From NCBI RefSeq assembly GCF_013401995.1, contig NZ_JACBJI010000001.1:742905-806904 (forward strand): a DNA stretch of 64,000 nucleotides. Reading direction: 5' to 3'. This document shows positions 37,102-44,295 of the stretch, in pieces; position 1 is the stretch's first letter; each line of letters starts with the position of its first letter. A program made the position numbers and the translations under genes. Under the pieces are notes generated by a model. That model was not told where the DNA came from, made no database searches, and saw nothing but the letters and a program-made list of their open reading frames with translations. This stretch comes from Flavobacterium agri (GTDB taxonomy: Bacteria; Bacteroidota; Bacteroidia; Flavobacteriales; Flavobacteriaceae).

Positions 37102-38283
37102 GTGAACCGGGATTTGCTTCGCGACGATGTCCAGAAATGGATTGCCGACCATACGTTTTCGGACGTGAAAAAACTCGCGTTGGCCAAAAATCCGTTTCCC
37201 GATGCCGATTATAAAGAATTGCTGAACCAGATTTCGGCTCGTGCCAAGGCCAAAGACAAATTGCCGGGTTGGTTCAATACGGGCGGAATCGTTTATCCTT
37301 CGAAAATTTCCGTAGAACAGACGTCTTCCGAAAAAACGGCCGAGTATAAATCGCACTTGGTTTCGGGTGAAAAACTCATCGATCTGACGGGCGGTTTCGG
37401 CGTGGACGATTTTTACTTTTCGAAACAGGTAAATCAGGTCGTGCATTGCGAAATGAATCCCGAATTATCTGAAATAGCGGCTCACAATTTCAAGCGACTC
37501 GAACGCCACAACATTGTTTGTGAAAGCGGCGACAGTACCGAAATCCTTAAAAACCTCGAAACGCGTTTCGATTGGATTTACATCGATCCTTCGCGCCGAA
37601 ACGACACCAAGGGAAAGGTTTTCCTTTTGGCAGATTGCCTTCCGAACGTTCCCGAACTTCTCGATTTCTACTTTTCCTTTTCGGACAACATCCTCATAAA
37701 GACGGCGCCGCTTTTAGATATAACCGCAGGTTTGAAAGAACTCTCGCATGTTTCGGCCATTCATATCGTCGCTGTCGAAAACGAAGTCAAGGAATTACTT
37801 TTTGAAGTCCGAAAAGATTTTATCGGATCGCTTCAAATCAAATCGGTCAACCTATTAAAGAACAGCACACAGGAATTCTCATTTTTAATTTCCGAAATGT
37901 ATGTGGAAAGTGAATTCGGAACTCCTAAAAAATACCTTTACGAGCCCAATACCGCCATATACAAATCGGGCGCTTTCGATTTGATCGGACGTCGATTCGG
38001 GCTCACAAAACTGCACAAGCATTCGCATTTGTACACTTCGGAAACGCTAGTTCACGATTTTCCGGGAAGGATTTTTGAGATCCAAACCGTTTTGGATTAC
38101 GACAAAAACGCGATGAAAACCCATCTTCAAGGCAAAAAGACGAATGTTTCGGTGCGCAATTTCCCCGAAACCGTAGAAAAGCTGCGCCAGAAATGGAAGA
38201 TGCTTGACGGAGGCGATTCCTATTCTTTTTTCACGACCGCTTATCCAAACGACAAAATAGTTTTACTTTGCGCCAAAATTTGA
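37102..38283 (+). CDS. Class I SAM-dependent methyltransferase with THUMP-like domain
   Basis: This 393-residue protein starts at GTG 37102, 2 bp after the permease stop. It has SAM-binding motif I LIDLTGGFGVDDFYFS, acidic loop HCEMNPELSEIA and the IYIDPSRRNDTKG motif IV. The C-terminal part (about 300-393) is like the THUMP-like domain joined to these enzymes in Bacteroidota. An RNA target is likely because of that domain and the tsaD-rsmE neighbours, but this is inference. Confidence 0.85.
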   Translation: MNRDLLRDDVQKWIADHTFSDVKKLALAKNPFPDADYKELLNQISARAKAKDKLPGWFNTGGIVYPSKISVEQTSSEKTAEYKSHLVSGEKLIDLTGGFGVDDFYFSKQVNQVVHCEMNPELSEIAAHNFKRLERHNIVCESGDSTEILKNLETRFDWIYIDPSRRNDTKGKVFLLADCLPNVPELLDFYFSFSDNILIKTAPLLDITAGLKELSHVSAIHIVAVENEVKELLFEVRKDFIGSLQIKSVNLLKNSTQEFSFLISEMYVESEFGTPKKYLYEPNTAIYKSGAFDLIGRRFGLTKLHKHSHLYTSETLVHDFPGRIFEIQTVLDYDKNAMKTHLQGKKTNVSVRNFPETVEKLRQKWKMLDGGDSYSFFTTAYPNDKIVLLCAKI

Positions 38284-38287
38284 TTTG

Positions 38288-38857
38288 ATGAAACGTTTTG
38301 CCCTCGTGATCGCCCTGTTGTCGATTTCATTCGCGTATTGCCAGAAACCATGCGACTTCAGCACCAATGTAAAAGACAGCCTCGGGACGTATAAATCTAC
38401 ACGCGAATATGCTTTTTACGAAAAGGTATTCGGAGCGACTTCTTCGCGGATTTTCTTCTCTTTGGTAAAGACCGACGATTTGCCCGCGCTCAACGTGACG
38501 TTCATCTACAAAAGTAACGATTTCATCAAGGCGAACTGTTTCGACAGCAATTCACGCATGTACCTGCAATTGGCAAACGGAAAGGTCGTGACTTTAGTTT
38601 ATGCCGGAAACGACAACTGCGGAACGATGGTTCGCGACCAAGCCGGCATCAACAACCGCATACAAACGGGCGTTTTCCTCTTTATGAAAGATTCGTACGA
38701 GGAACTCAAAAAATCGCCAGTAAACCTCATGCGCATCCGATATGGTACCGAAACGCTTGACTACATTGTCAAAAGCGAGCTGATCTCGGAAGCCGACGGA
38801 CTTACGTACCATCCTGAAACCTATTTCGTCGATGCATTGCATTGCATCATGAATTAG
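38288..38857 (+). CDS. Hypothetical secreted protein
   Basis: This 189-residue protein starts MKRFALVIALLSISFAYCQ, a signal peptide, with ATG 38288 favoured over the TTG 3 bp upstream. Five cysteines are spread through the mature part (KPCDFST, KANCFDS, DNCGTMV, ALHCIMN). It ends the tsaD operon, 4 bp after the methyltransferase gene. Its stop codon overlaps the stop of the convergent vanX-like gene (TTAG). No function recognised. Confidence 0.65.
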   Translation: MKRFALVIALLSISFAYCQKPCDFSTNVKDSLGTYKSTREYAFYEKVFGATSSRIFFSLVKTDDLPALNVTFIYKSNDFIKANCFDSNSRMYLQLANGKVVTLVYAGNDNCGTMVRDQAGINNRIQTGVFLFMKDSYEELKKSPVNLMRIRYGTETLDYIVKSELISEADGLTYHPETYFVDALHCIMN

Positions 38858-39597
38858 CGGCAGTCCCATTTCTCATTCGAGATTTTGTAGTTTGAAGCCC
38901 CGTTCAGGTTGAAGTGCCACCATTCCGATCGCAAAACGGTAAAACCATTCGCAGACATTACGGTTTGCAACAGCTTCCTGTTTTTCTTGACTTCTTCGGA
39001 TAAATTGACGTAGTCCACAGCCGCTTCGGGTCCGAAGTGATCGAAAGCCGTTCCCATGTCGAGTTCTTTTCCTGCTGAATCGACCAGTGTGATGTCTACG
39101 GCTCCACCTCTATTGTGTATCGATCCTTTTGCCGGATTGGCGACATAATCGGGATTGGATACGATTTTCCACATTTTTTTCTGGATGTCTAGCGGGCGAT
39201 AGCAATCGAATATCTTGATGCGGAATCCCAATTTGAGGAAATCCTGATTGGCTTGCATCAACGCCTGCACGGTCTTGAGACGCAGGAAGCATTCGGGGCA
39301 TTCGTATACTTGGCTTTTTAGGAAATTATCGGTCGTGGCGTATTTGATGTCGTAAACGAAATCGGTGCTGTAATTTTTGAGATCGACAAACGTCGTGTCT
39401 GGAATGGCGGGCATGCCTTTTGGTCTTTCGCTCTTTTTGGGCGTAACCGTTTTAGGAAAATCGGATGTAGCGATGATGTCCCCCGAAGGTTGGATTCCTT
39501 CGAGTTGTTGCTGTTTGCTTTTGCAATTCCAAAAAAGAGCAAGTATTAAAAGATATGCGAAGGCTTTTACGGATGGCATCATTTGATTTTTGTTCAA
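38854..39597 (-). CDS. VanX-like D-Ala-D-Ala dipeptidase lipoprotein
   Basis: This 247-residue protein carries the zinc-peptidase motif SIHNRGGAVD (His161, Asp168) and the catalytic E-x-x-H in SEWWHF (Glu225, His228), with Arg134 in DCYRP. These are the VanX/DdpX residues that hydrolyse D-alanyl-D-alanine. The N-terminus has a membrane segment ending LFWNC (Cys25), a plausible lipobox, so it is probably periplasm-facing. Housekeeping members recycle cell-wall dipeptides; there is no van cluster here, so resistance is not implied. Confidence 0.88.
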   Translation of the reverse strand: MNKNQMMPSVKAFAYLLILALFWNCKSKQQQLEGIQPSGDIIATSDFPKTVTPKKSERPKGMPAIPDTTFVDLKNYSTDFVYDIKYATTDNFLKSQVYECPECFLRLKTVQALMQANQDFLKLGFRIKIFDCYRPLDIQKKMWKIVSNPDYVANPAKGSIHNRGGAVDITLVDSAGKELDMGTAFDHFGPEAAVDYVNLSEEVKKNRKLLQTVMSANGFTVLRSEWWHFNLNGASNYKISNEKWDCR

Positions 39598-39704
39598 GAT
39601 AGCGAAAAATCAAAAGTTTAGGAAACGGAAAAATTTATGTTAAGTACTGACAATTAACCGCTTTAAAATCTCACCTGAAAAACTTTTAAAAAAAGAAGTC
39701 ATTA

Positions 39705-39737
39705 TTTTGTAAAATATCGATTGAACGTTTACATTTG
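39705..39737 (+). promoter_or_regulatory. Promoter of the tRNA-Ser/Pro genes
   Basis: TTTTG (39705-39709), a 20-bp spacer and TACATTTG (39730-39737) form a near-perfect Bacteroidota housekeeping promoter. The predicted start is near 39744, upstream of tRNA-Ser at 39772. Confidence 0.75.
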
Positions 39738-39771
39738 CAACCGCAAAAAGCCAAAAGTTCTTTTGCATTTA

Positions 39772-39855
39772 GGAGAGGTGCCGGAGTGGTAACGGAGCAG
39801 ATTGCTAATCTGTCGGCGAGCAATCGTCGCCAGGGTTCGAGTCCCTGTCTCTCCG
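39772..39855 (+). tRNA. tRNA-Ser (GCT anticodon)
   Basis: Acceptor GGAGAGG pairs with TCTCTCC plus discriminator G. The anticodon loop TTGCTAA gives GCT, reading AGC/AGU serine codons. A long variable arm (about CGGCGAGCAATCGTCG) is typical of class II tRNA-Ser, and the T-loop GGTTCGAGTCC is intact. CCA is not encoded. Confidence 0.95.
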
Positions 39856-39871
39856 CTTTTAAAATTATATT

Positions 39872-39891
39872 CAGTAATGCTTTGCTTACTG
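39872..39891. repeat. Small palindrome between tRNA-Ser and tRNA-Pro
   Basis: CAGTAA and TTACTG close over GC-TTT-GC with one bulged base. Its GC-NNN-GC apex resembles the palindromes further downstream. Confidence 0.6.
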
Positions 39892-39896
39892 GATTT

Positions 39897-39971
39897 CGGG
39901 GTGTAGCGTAGCCCGGTCATCGCGCCTGGTTTGGGACCAGGAGGTCGCAGGTTCGAATCCTGCCACCCCGA
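39897..39971 (+). tRNA. tRNA-Pro (TGG anticodon)
   Basis: Acceptor CGGGGTG pairs with CACCCCG with discriminator A. Anticodon stem CCTGG/CCAGG encloses TTTGGGA, giving TGG for CCA-type proline codons. T-loop GGTTCGAATCC is intact. It follows tRNA-Ser by 41 bp, probably on the same transcript. CCA is not encoded. Confidence 0.95.
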
Positions 39972-40113
39972 CAAAGAAAATCCTTCCGCATGTAATGCGG
40001 AGGGATTTTTTGTTTTGTAGAAAAATGGCCGAGCTCGCTCGAGCTATTTTTCTATAAAACAAAAAAGACCGTGCGATGCGCAGCATCGCGTAAAGGATTT
40101 TCTTTGGGTCGAC
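39969..40113. repeat. Nested cloverleaf-like palindrome after tRNA-Pro
   Basis: The outer arms CGAC-AAAGAAAATCC and GGATTTTCTTTGGGTCG enclose a side hairpin CCGCAT/ATGCGG, a long A/T-rich central hairpin, and a second side hairpin GCGATGC-GCA-GCATCGC. The central hairpin is TTTTTTGTTTTGTAGAAAAAT against its near-exact complement, capped by AGCTCG/CGAGCT. The left arm overlaps the tRNA 3' end. The first side hairpin with its T6 run (39977-40011) should also act as the tRNA terminator. Confidence 0.75.
39977..40011 (+). terminator. Intrinsic terminator of tRNA-Ser/Pro transcript
   Basis: A 15-bp stem (one G-T) built on TCCTTCCGCAT and ATGCGGAGGGA, loop GTA, followed by six T residues, starting 5 bp after tRNA-Pro. 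Confidence 0.85.
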
Positions 40114-40123
40114 ACCCACTCTC

Positions 40124-40146
40124 AGGATCACGCGCAGCGTAATCCT
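40124..40146. repeat. Small palindrome AGGATCACGC/GCGTAATCCT
   Basis: Two 10-base arms with one mismatch around the loop GCA. Its apex is GC-GCA-GC, as in the palindrome at 40073-40089. From here to 40265 I see nothing else of note. Confidence 0.6.
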
Positions 40147-40265
40147 GTTAAATTAACGCACTCTTATCGCAGAACTCACCGCCCGCATTTATTCAACTCA
40201 CCAATCTATTACTTATCCTTAATCTTAGATTCTCATTTTTGGGAATTGAGACCGCTTGTTTTGAT

Positions 40266-40290
40266 GATGTCGCTTCGCGACATCTTTTTT
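40266..40290 (+). terminator. Terminator-like hairpin GATGTCGC-TTC-GCGACATC
   Basis: A perfect 8-bp stem with a TTC loop and six T residues. No gene on the plus strand directly precedes it, so its client is unclear. It may belong to the local set of GC-NNN-GC palindromes. Confidence 0.65.
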
Positions 40291-40318
40291 AAGTTTATAG
40301 TTTTAAAGGATTTACAAA

Positions 40319-40435
40319 TCACGAGGATTGCGCTTTGCGCCATCCTTCAGAGCTCCGCTCTGAGAATGCAAAAACCAAACAAAAAAGGCCTCAAGCAAGC
40401 TTGGGCCTTTTTTGTTTGGTTTTTGCATTCATTCG

Positions 40436-40439
<4 letters not shown>
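40319..40439. repeat. Nested palindrome downstream of tRNA-Arg with a perfect 27-bp stem
   Basis: Outer arms ATCACGA (40319-40325) and TCGTGAT (40433-40439) enclose two small hairpins, GGATTGCGC-TTT-GCGCCATCC and TCAGAGC-TCC-GCTCTGA. Beside them is a perfect 27-bp inverted repeat (40364-40390 with 40404-40430), capped by CAAGC-AA-GCTTG. The right outer arm is the tRNA-Arg 3' end. On the minus strand the big stem with its T6 run (RC of 40381-40386) is also a plausible terminator. Confidence 0.85.
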
Positions 40440-40509
<70 letters not shown>

Positions 40510-40526
40510 TTTGTTTTAAAGCGGTG

Positions 40527-40557
40527 CAAATATAGTCAGGTTTATCGGGTTTGACAA
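40527..40557 (-). promoter_or_regulatory. Promoter of tRNA-Arg
   Basis: On the minus strand TTG, a 20-bp spacer and TATATTTG (complement of 40527-40534) fit the Bacteroidota housekeeping promoter. The predicted start lies about 10 nt before the tRNA. Confidence 0.7.
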
Positions 40558-40781
40558 TAACAGATAAAAATAATTTGACAATACCTGTCATTTAAAACTT
40601 AAAGCGCTGTGAATCTGATATCTGAAATTTCTTATTCTGACTCAAAATGCTTTTCGATTCTCGATTTGGCAAATTTTCCATAAATCCGATAATTGATTAC
40701 AACTTATTAACAGAAACATAAATTGAACCCAAGTATTTTGAAAATTCCCTAAATTCGCGCAACACAAACAAAAAAACCATC

Positions 40782-41957
40782 ATGAAGAAAGTAGTTATCG
40801 TATCGGCTGTGAGAACCCCGATAGGAAGTTTTATGGGTGCTTTATCTACCGTTGCCGCTCCACAATTGGGCGCAGCTGCCATTAAAGGCGCTTTGGACAA
40901 GATAAACCTCAAACCTGAAATGGTCGACGAAGTCCTTATGGGTAACGTCGTACAGGCTGGCGTAGGACAAGCTCCCGCGCGTCAGGCCGCATTGGGTGCC
41001 GGTTTGCCGAATTCCGTAATAACGACTACCGTAAATAAAGTATGCGCCTCGGGTATGAAAGCCGTTATGCAAGGCGCGCAGGCCATACAGCTTGGCGATG
41101 CAGAAATCGTCGTTGCCGGCGGAATGGAGAACATGAGCATGATCCCGCATTACGTCCAGATGAGGACTGGCGTGAAGTTCGGGGGCGCGAATCTTATCGA
41201 CGGATTGCAGAGAGACGGTCTTAGCGACGCTTACGACAACAACGCCATGGGTGTCTTCGCCGATGCATGCGCCAAGGAATACAACTTTTCACGTGAAGAG
41301 CAAGATGCTTTCGCAATTCAATCATACGAGCGTTCGGCCAAGGCTTGGGATGCCGGGAAATTCGACAACGAGGTCGTACCGGTTGCCGTTCCCCAAAGAC
41401 GTGGAGAACCTGTAGTGGTTGCCAAAGACGAGGAATACACAAACGTAAAACTCGACAAAATACCGGCATTGAACCCTGCGTTTACAAAAGAAGGAACGGT
41501 TACGGCCGCAAACGCCTCTACAATCAACGACGGAGCCGCCGCTTTGGTGTTGATGAGCGAAGACAAAGCCAAAGAACTCGGATTGAAACCGCTTGCCTAC
41601 ATCAAAGGCTATGCGGATGCCGAACAAGAGCCGAAATGGTTCACTACTTCTCCGGCAAAAGCGCTTCCGAAAGCATTGGACAAAGCCGGAATTTCTAAAG
41701 ACGACGTCGATTTCTTCGAATTCAATGAGGCGTTCTCTGTTGTCGGATTGGCGAACGCAAAAATCCTCGGATTGCCTGCAGATAAAGTAAACGTAAACGG
41801 AGGCGCGGTCTCTTTGGGTCACCCGCTAGGTGCGTCCGGAGCGCGTATCATCGTGACTTTGCTCAACGTTTTGGAACAGAACAACGCCAAAATCGGAGCG
41901 GCTGCGATCTGTAACGGAGGCGGCGGTGCTTCGGCAATCGTCCTCGAAAGAGCATAA
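40782..41957 (+). CDS. Acetyl-CoA C-acyltransferase (thiolase)
   Basis: This 391-residue enzyme has the thiolase signatures: nucleophile Cys in [11 protein letters not shown] (about residue 88), [10 protein letters not shown] with the catalytic His, and [15 protein letters not shown] with the second Cys near the C-terminus. It condenses two acetyl-CoA or cleaves 3-ketoacyl-CoA; which direction or chain length is not evident. No hydroxyacyl-CoA dehydrogenase lies beside it. It is followed by repeat element copy B. Confidence 0.93.
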   Translation: MKKVVIVSAVRTPIGSFMGALSTVAAPQLGAAAIKGALDKINLKPEMVDEVLMGNVVQAGVGQAPARQAALGAGLPNSVITTTVNKVCASGMKAVMQGAQAIQLGDAEIVVAGGMENMSMIPHYVQMRTGVKFGGANLIDGLQRDGLSDAYDNNAMGVFADACAKEYNFSREEQDAFAIQSYERSAKAWDAGKFDNEVVPVAVPQRRGEPVVVAKDEEYTNVKLDKIPALNPAFTKEGTVTAANASTINDGAAALVLMSEDKAKELGLKPLAYIKGYADAEQEPKWFTTSPAKALPKALDKAGISKDDVDFFEFNEAFSVVGLANAKILGLPADKVNVNGGAVSLGHPLGASGARIIVTLLNVLEQNNAKIGAAAICNGGGGASAIVLERA

Positions 41958-42003
41958 TTGGGCGAATCGCTTTTTTGATTTGGACTGAGTTCGTATTTTT
42001 GTA

Positions 42004-42151
42004 GCGAACCCTAGCCCTGATAGCAGCGGATAGCCTTTTGAAAAAAAGTACTGGTTTTGCAAGACGGTGACGGCGACCAACGGAAGCCGGAAGCGACTTT
42101 TGCAAAACCGTATTTTTTAAGAAAGCTAGCAGCGAATAGCAGGAAAAAGCT
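42004..42151 (+). repeat. Long-hairpin intergenic element, copy B
   Basis: About 148 nt, same plan and same strand as copy A at 8099-8247: AGCGGATAGCCTTTTGAA near the 5' end and AAGAAAGCTAGCAGCG near the 3' end. The inner stem here is GGTTTTGCAA/TTGCAAAACC where copy A has ATTTTGT/ACAAAAT, so pairing is kept while bases change. It fills the gap between the thiolase and NlpC/P60 genes. Confidence 0.75.
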
Positions 42152-42172
42152 CCTACTAACAAACAACATTTA

Positions 42173-42934
42173 ATGTTCGGAATCTGTAATCTAGCCATCA
42201 TTCCTTTGCGAGCTGAAAACAGCGATCGCAGCGAAATTGTGTCACAAGTGCTTTTTGGCGAGCATTTCGAAGTGCTCGAGACCAAAAACAACTGGACGCG
42301 CATCAAGTTGGCTTACGATTCTTACGAAGGTTGGATCGATACGAAACAATACCAAAAGATTTCGCAGGCCGATTACAAACTTTTGTCGGATACGGCGATC
42401 GTGTTGAATTCGGATCTGATCGAATACGTGACGGGTGCGAACAATTTGCTGATGCCGATTCCTCTCGGGGCTTCGCTTTCGTTTTTGAATTCGGAAGAAA
42501 TCAATACGCAGCAGTTTGATTTTGAAGGTTTGAAGGTTTCGGGAATCCGTCCGAAATCGAATTTGATCCCGACGGCTTTCATGTATCTCAACGCTCCGTA
42601 TTTATGGGGCGGAAAAACCCCTTTCGGGATTGATTGTTCGGGACTAACGCAAATGGTGTACAAACTCAACGGTTATCAGTTGCCGAGAGACGCGTCTCAA
42701 CAGGCTTTGGAGGGCGAACCTTTGAGTTTTATAGAAGAAAGCGAGCCTGGTGATTTAGCGTTTTTCGACAATGAGGAAGGCAATATCATTCACGTGGGTT
42801 TGATCATGGAGAACAATTACATCATCCACGCAAGCGGAAAAGTCAGGATAGACAGACTTGACCATTTGGGAATCTACAACGCGGAAACCAATCGCCATAC
42901 CCATAAATTAAGGGTAATCAAGAAATACATATAA
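42173..42934 (+). CDS. C40 (NlpC/P60) peptidase with SH3-like N-terminus
   Basis: This 253-residue protein has a C-terminal NlpC/P60 domain with Cys155 in GIDCSGLTQ, His207 in IIHVGLI and His219 in YIIHASG, the catalytic set for cleaving peptidoglycan stem peptides. The N-terminal 70 residues (FEVLETKNNWTRIKLAYDSYEGWID) look like an SH3b domain. No signal peptide or lipobox is seen, which is unusual for a wall peptidase and suggests cytoplasmic muropeptide turnover. A terminator follows. Confidence 0.88.
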   Translation: MFGICNLAIIPLRAENSDRSEIVSQVLFGEHFEVLETKNNWTRIKLAYDSYEGWIDTKQYQKISQADYKLLSDTAIVLNSDLIEYVTGANNLLMPIPLGASLSFLNSEEINTQQFDFEGLKVSGIRPKSNLIPTAFMYLNAPYLWGGKTPFGIDCSGLTQMVYKLNGYQLPRDASQQALEGEPLSFIEESEPGDLAFFDNEEGNIIHVGLIMENNYIIHASGKVRIDRLDHLGIYNAETNRHTHKLRVIKKYI

Positions 42935-42937
42935 AAC

Positions 42938-42968
42938 AAAAACCCGGACGCGAATCCGGGTTTTTTAT
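42938..42968. terminator. Bidirectional intrinsic terminator
   Basis: AAAACCCGGA pairs with TCCGGGTTTT around CGCGAA, with T-rich runs on both strands, between the convergent NlpC/P60 and TPR genes. Confidence 0.85.
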
Positions 42969-42982
42969 TGAGTTTTGCAAAC

Positions 42983-44281
42983 TTATTTACCTTGTTGCTT
43001 GGCTTTTAGCGCCTTGTACTTATCGGTCATTTCAAGATAACCGTAAACGCTCAATAGGTTGGTCACTACATTGCCGTCTTCTGGAGCAAGCTCGTGGGCT
43101 TTTTCAAGATACGGCAATACCGATTTGAAAAGCGCGATACGCTGGGCTTTAAGCTGGTCGTATTTTTTGTTGTCGGCCGCAGATGTTCCCAATTTATTCA
43201 TTTGCTCGGTCAACGGCTTGTCGGCTGCGAGTTTTACCGCCGAAAGGTTCACGTAAGCATTGGTATAGTTCGGGTCGAGTTTGATGGTTTCGTCGAAATG
43301 CTTTTCGGCTTCGGCCATTTTTTTCTCTTGGAACGCCAAAACGCCAAGGTTGTAAGTAGCATTCGGATCACTTGTGTTGGCCACTTTTTTATAGTCTTCG
43401 TAATTCGCACTGCTCAAGACCATTTCAGACTGGAGCGTTTTGAGTGTGGCATCGTTAGGCAGGATCGCCATACCTTCGGCCAATGCCTTTTTGGCTTCCT
43501 CATCCTTTTTTTGTTGCAGTAGGATACGCACCAGGTTCGAATAAATTTCCGATTGCTTTGACGGTTCCTGCTCTTCTTTAGGCAAAACGTGCGTTCCGAG
43601 TTTTACGGCCTGGTCACGTTCCGCTTTAGAATTGAAACTCTCGTACTTGTCATTAAGTTTGCTCTTGGCAGTGTATACGGTTTTCTCACCCGTGTATTTA
43701 GCCGCATTCAGTTCTTTGTAATACGAGACTGCATTGTCGTAATCCTGTCCGTTCACCGCATAGCTGGCCGCGTAGTACAACACGTCTACATCGGTTTTAT
43801 CCATTTCGTAAATAGAATGCAGGATTTTGGCAGCTTCCTTGTTTTTTCCGGCACTGCCTAAACCGACGGCGTAATTCAACAAAGTCGGCCTGAACGAGGT
43901 AACGGTCTCCTTAATGTCATCTGTATACACCTTTTTGTTCGTTTTCTCGTAGTCGAGCGTGGCGTTCAACGACTTGGCCAAAAAATCTACTCTTTCTGGC
44001 GATAACGCATTCATCACGAATTGTGGATTAGACGCATTTTCCTGTAGACCGATTTCAAGAAGCGGCAACATTCCTTTGTAAAAATTATAGTATACCTTAT
44101 CTGCTGGTTCCGAAACCAAAGGTTCCGCTTTATTCAAAGCTGCCTTGTATTCGCTTATGTCCTTTGCCGACATCTGCTCGATGGCATACAGTTTCTTAAG
44201 TGTCTTAAGCTCATCCTTTTGTGCGCTGGCCGAAAGCGATACCGCCAGAATCGAGGCCAATGCTAAATTGCGTAATTTCAT
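42983..44281 (-). CDS. Exported TPR-repeat protein
   Basis: This 432-residue protein starts MKLRNLALASILAVSLSASAQ, a signal peptide. The rest is helical with several tetratricopeptide-like repeats, clearest in ATYNLGVLAFQEKKMAEAEKHFDETIKLDPNYTNAYVNLS written in two adjoining repeats (about residues 305-345). TPRs bind partner proteins, probably in the periplasm here. It starts 14 bp after gyrA ends, so it is likely co-transcribed. Function not known. Confidence 0.8.
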   Translation of the reverse strand: MKLRNLALASILAVSLSASAQKDELKTLKKLYAIEQMSAKDISEYKAALNKAEPLVSEPADKVYYNFYKGMLPLLEIGLQENASNPQFVMNALSPERVDFLAKSLNATLDYEKTNKKVYTDDIKETVTSFRPTLLNYAVGLGSAGKNKEAAKILHSIYEMDKTDVDVLYYAASYAVNGQDYDNAVSYYKELNAAKYTGEKTVYTAKSKLNDKYESFNSKAERDQAVKLGTHVLPKEEQEPSKQSEIYSNLVRILLQQKKDEEAKKALAEGMAILPNDATLKTLQSEMVLSSANYEDYKKVANTSDPNATYNLGVLAFQEKKMAEAEKHFDETIKLDPNYTNAYVNLSAVKLAADKPLTEQMNKLGTSAADNKKYDQLKAQRIALFKSVLPYLEKAHELAPEDGNVVTNLLSVYGYLEMTDKYKALKAKQQGK

Positions 44282-44295
44282 AATAGTTGTGTTTG

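Noticed and set aside
38854-39597. Vancomycin-resistance determinant
   Set aside because: The VanX-like dipeptidase is not with vanH, vanA or regulators; a housekeeping recycling role is more likely.
39729-40131. Minus-strand frames with GWQDSNLRPPGP-like peptides
   Set aside because: They are the well-known artefact of translating the complement of tRNA genes (tRNA-Ser and tRNA-Pro here).
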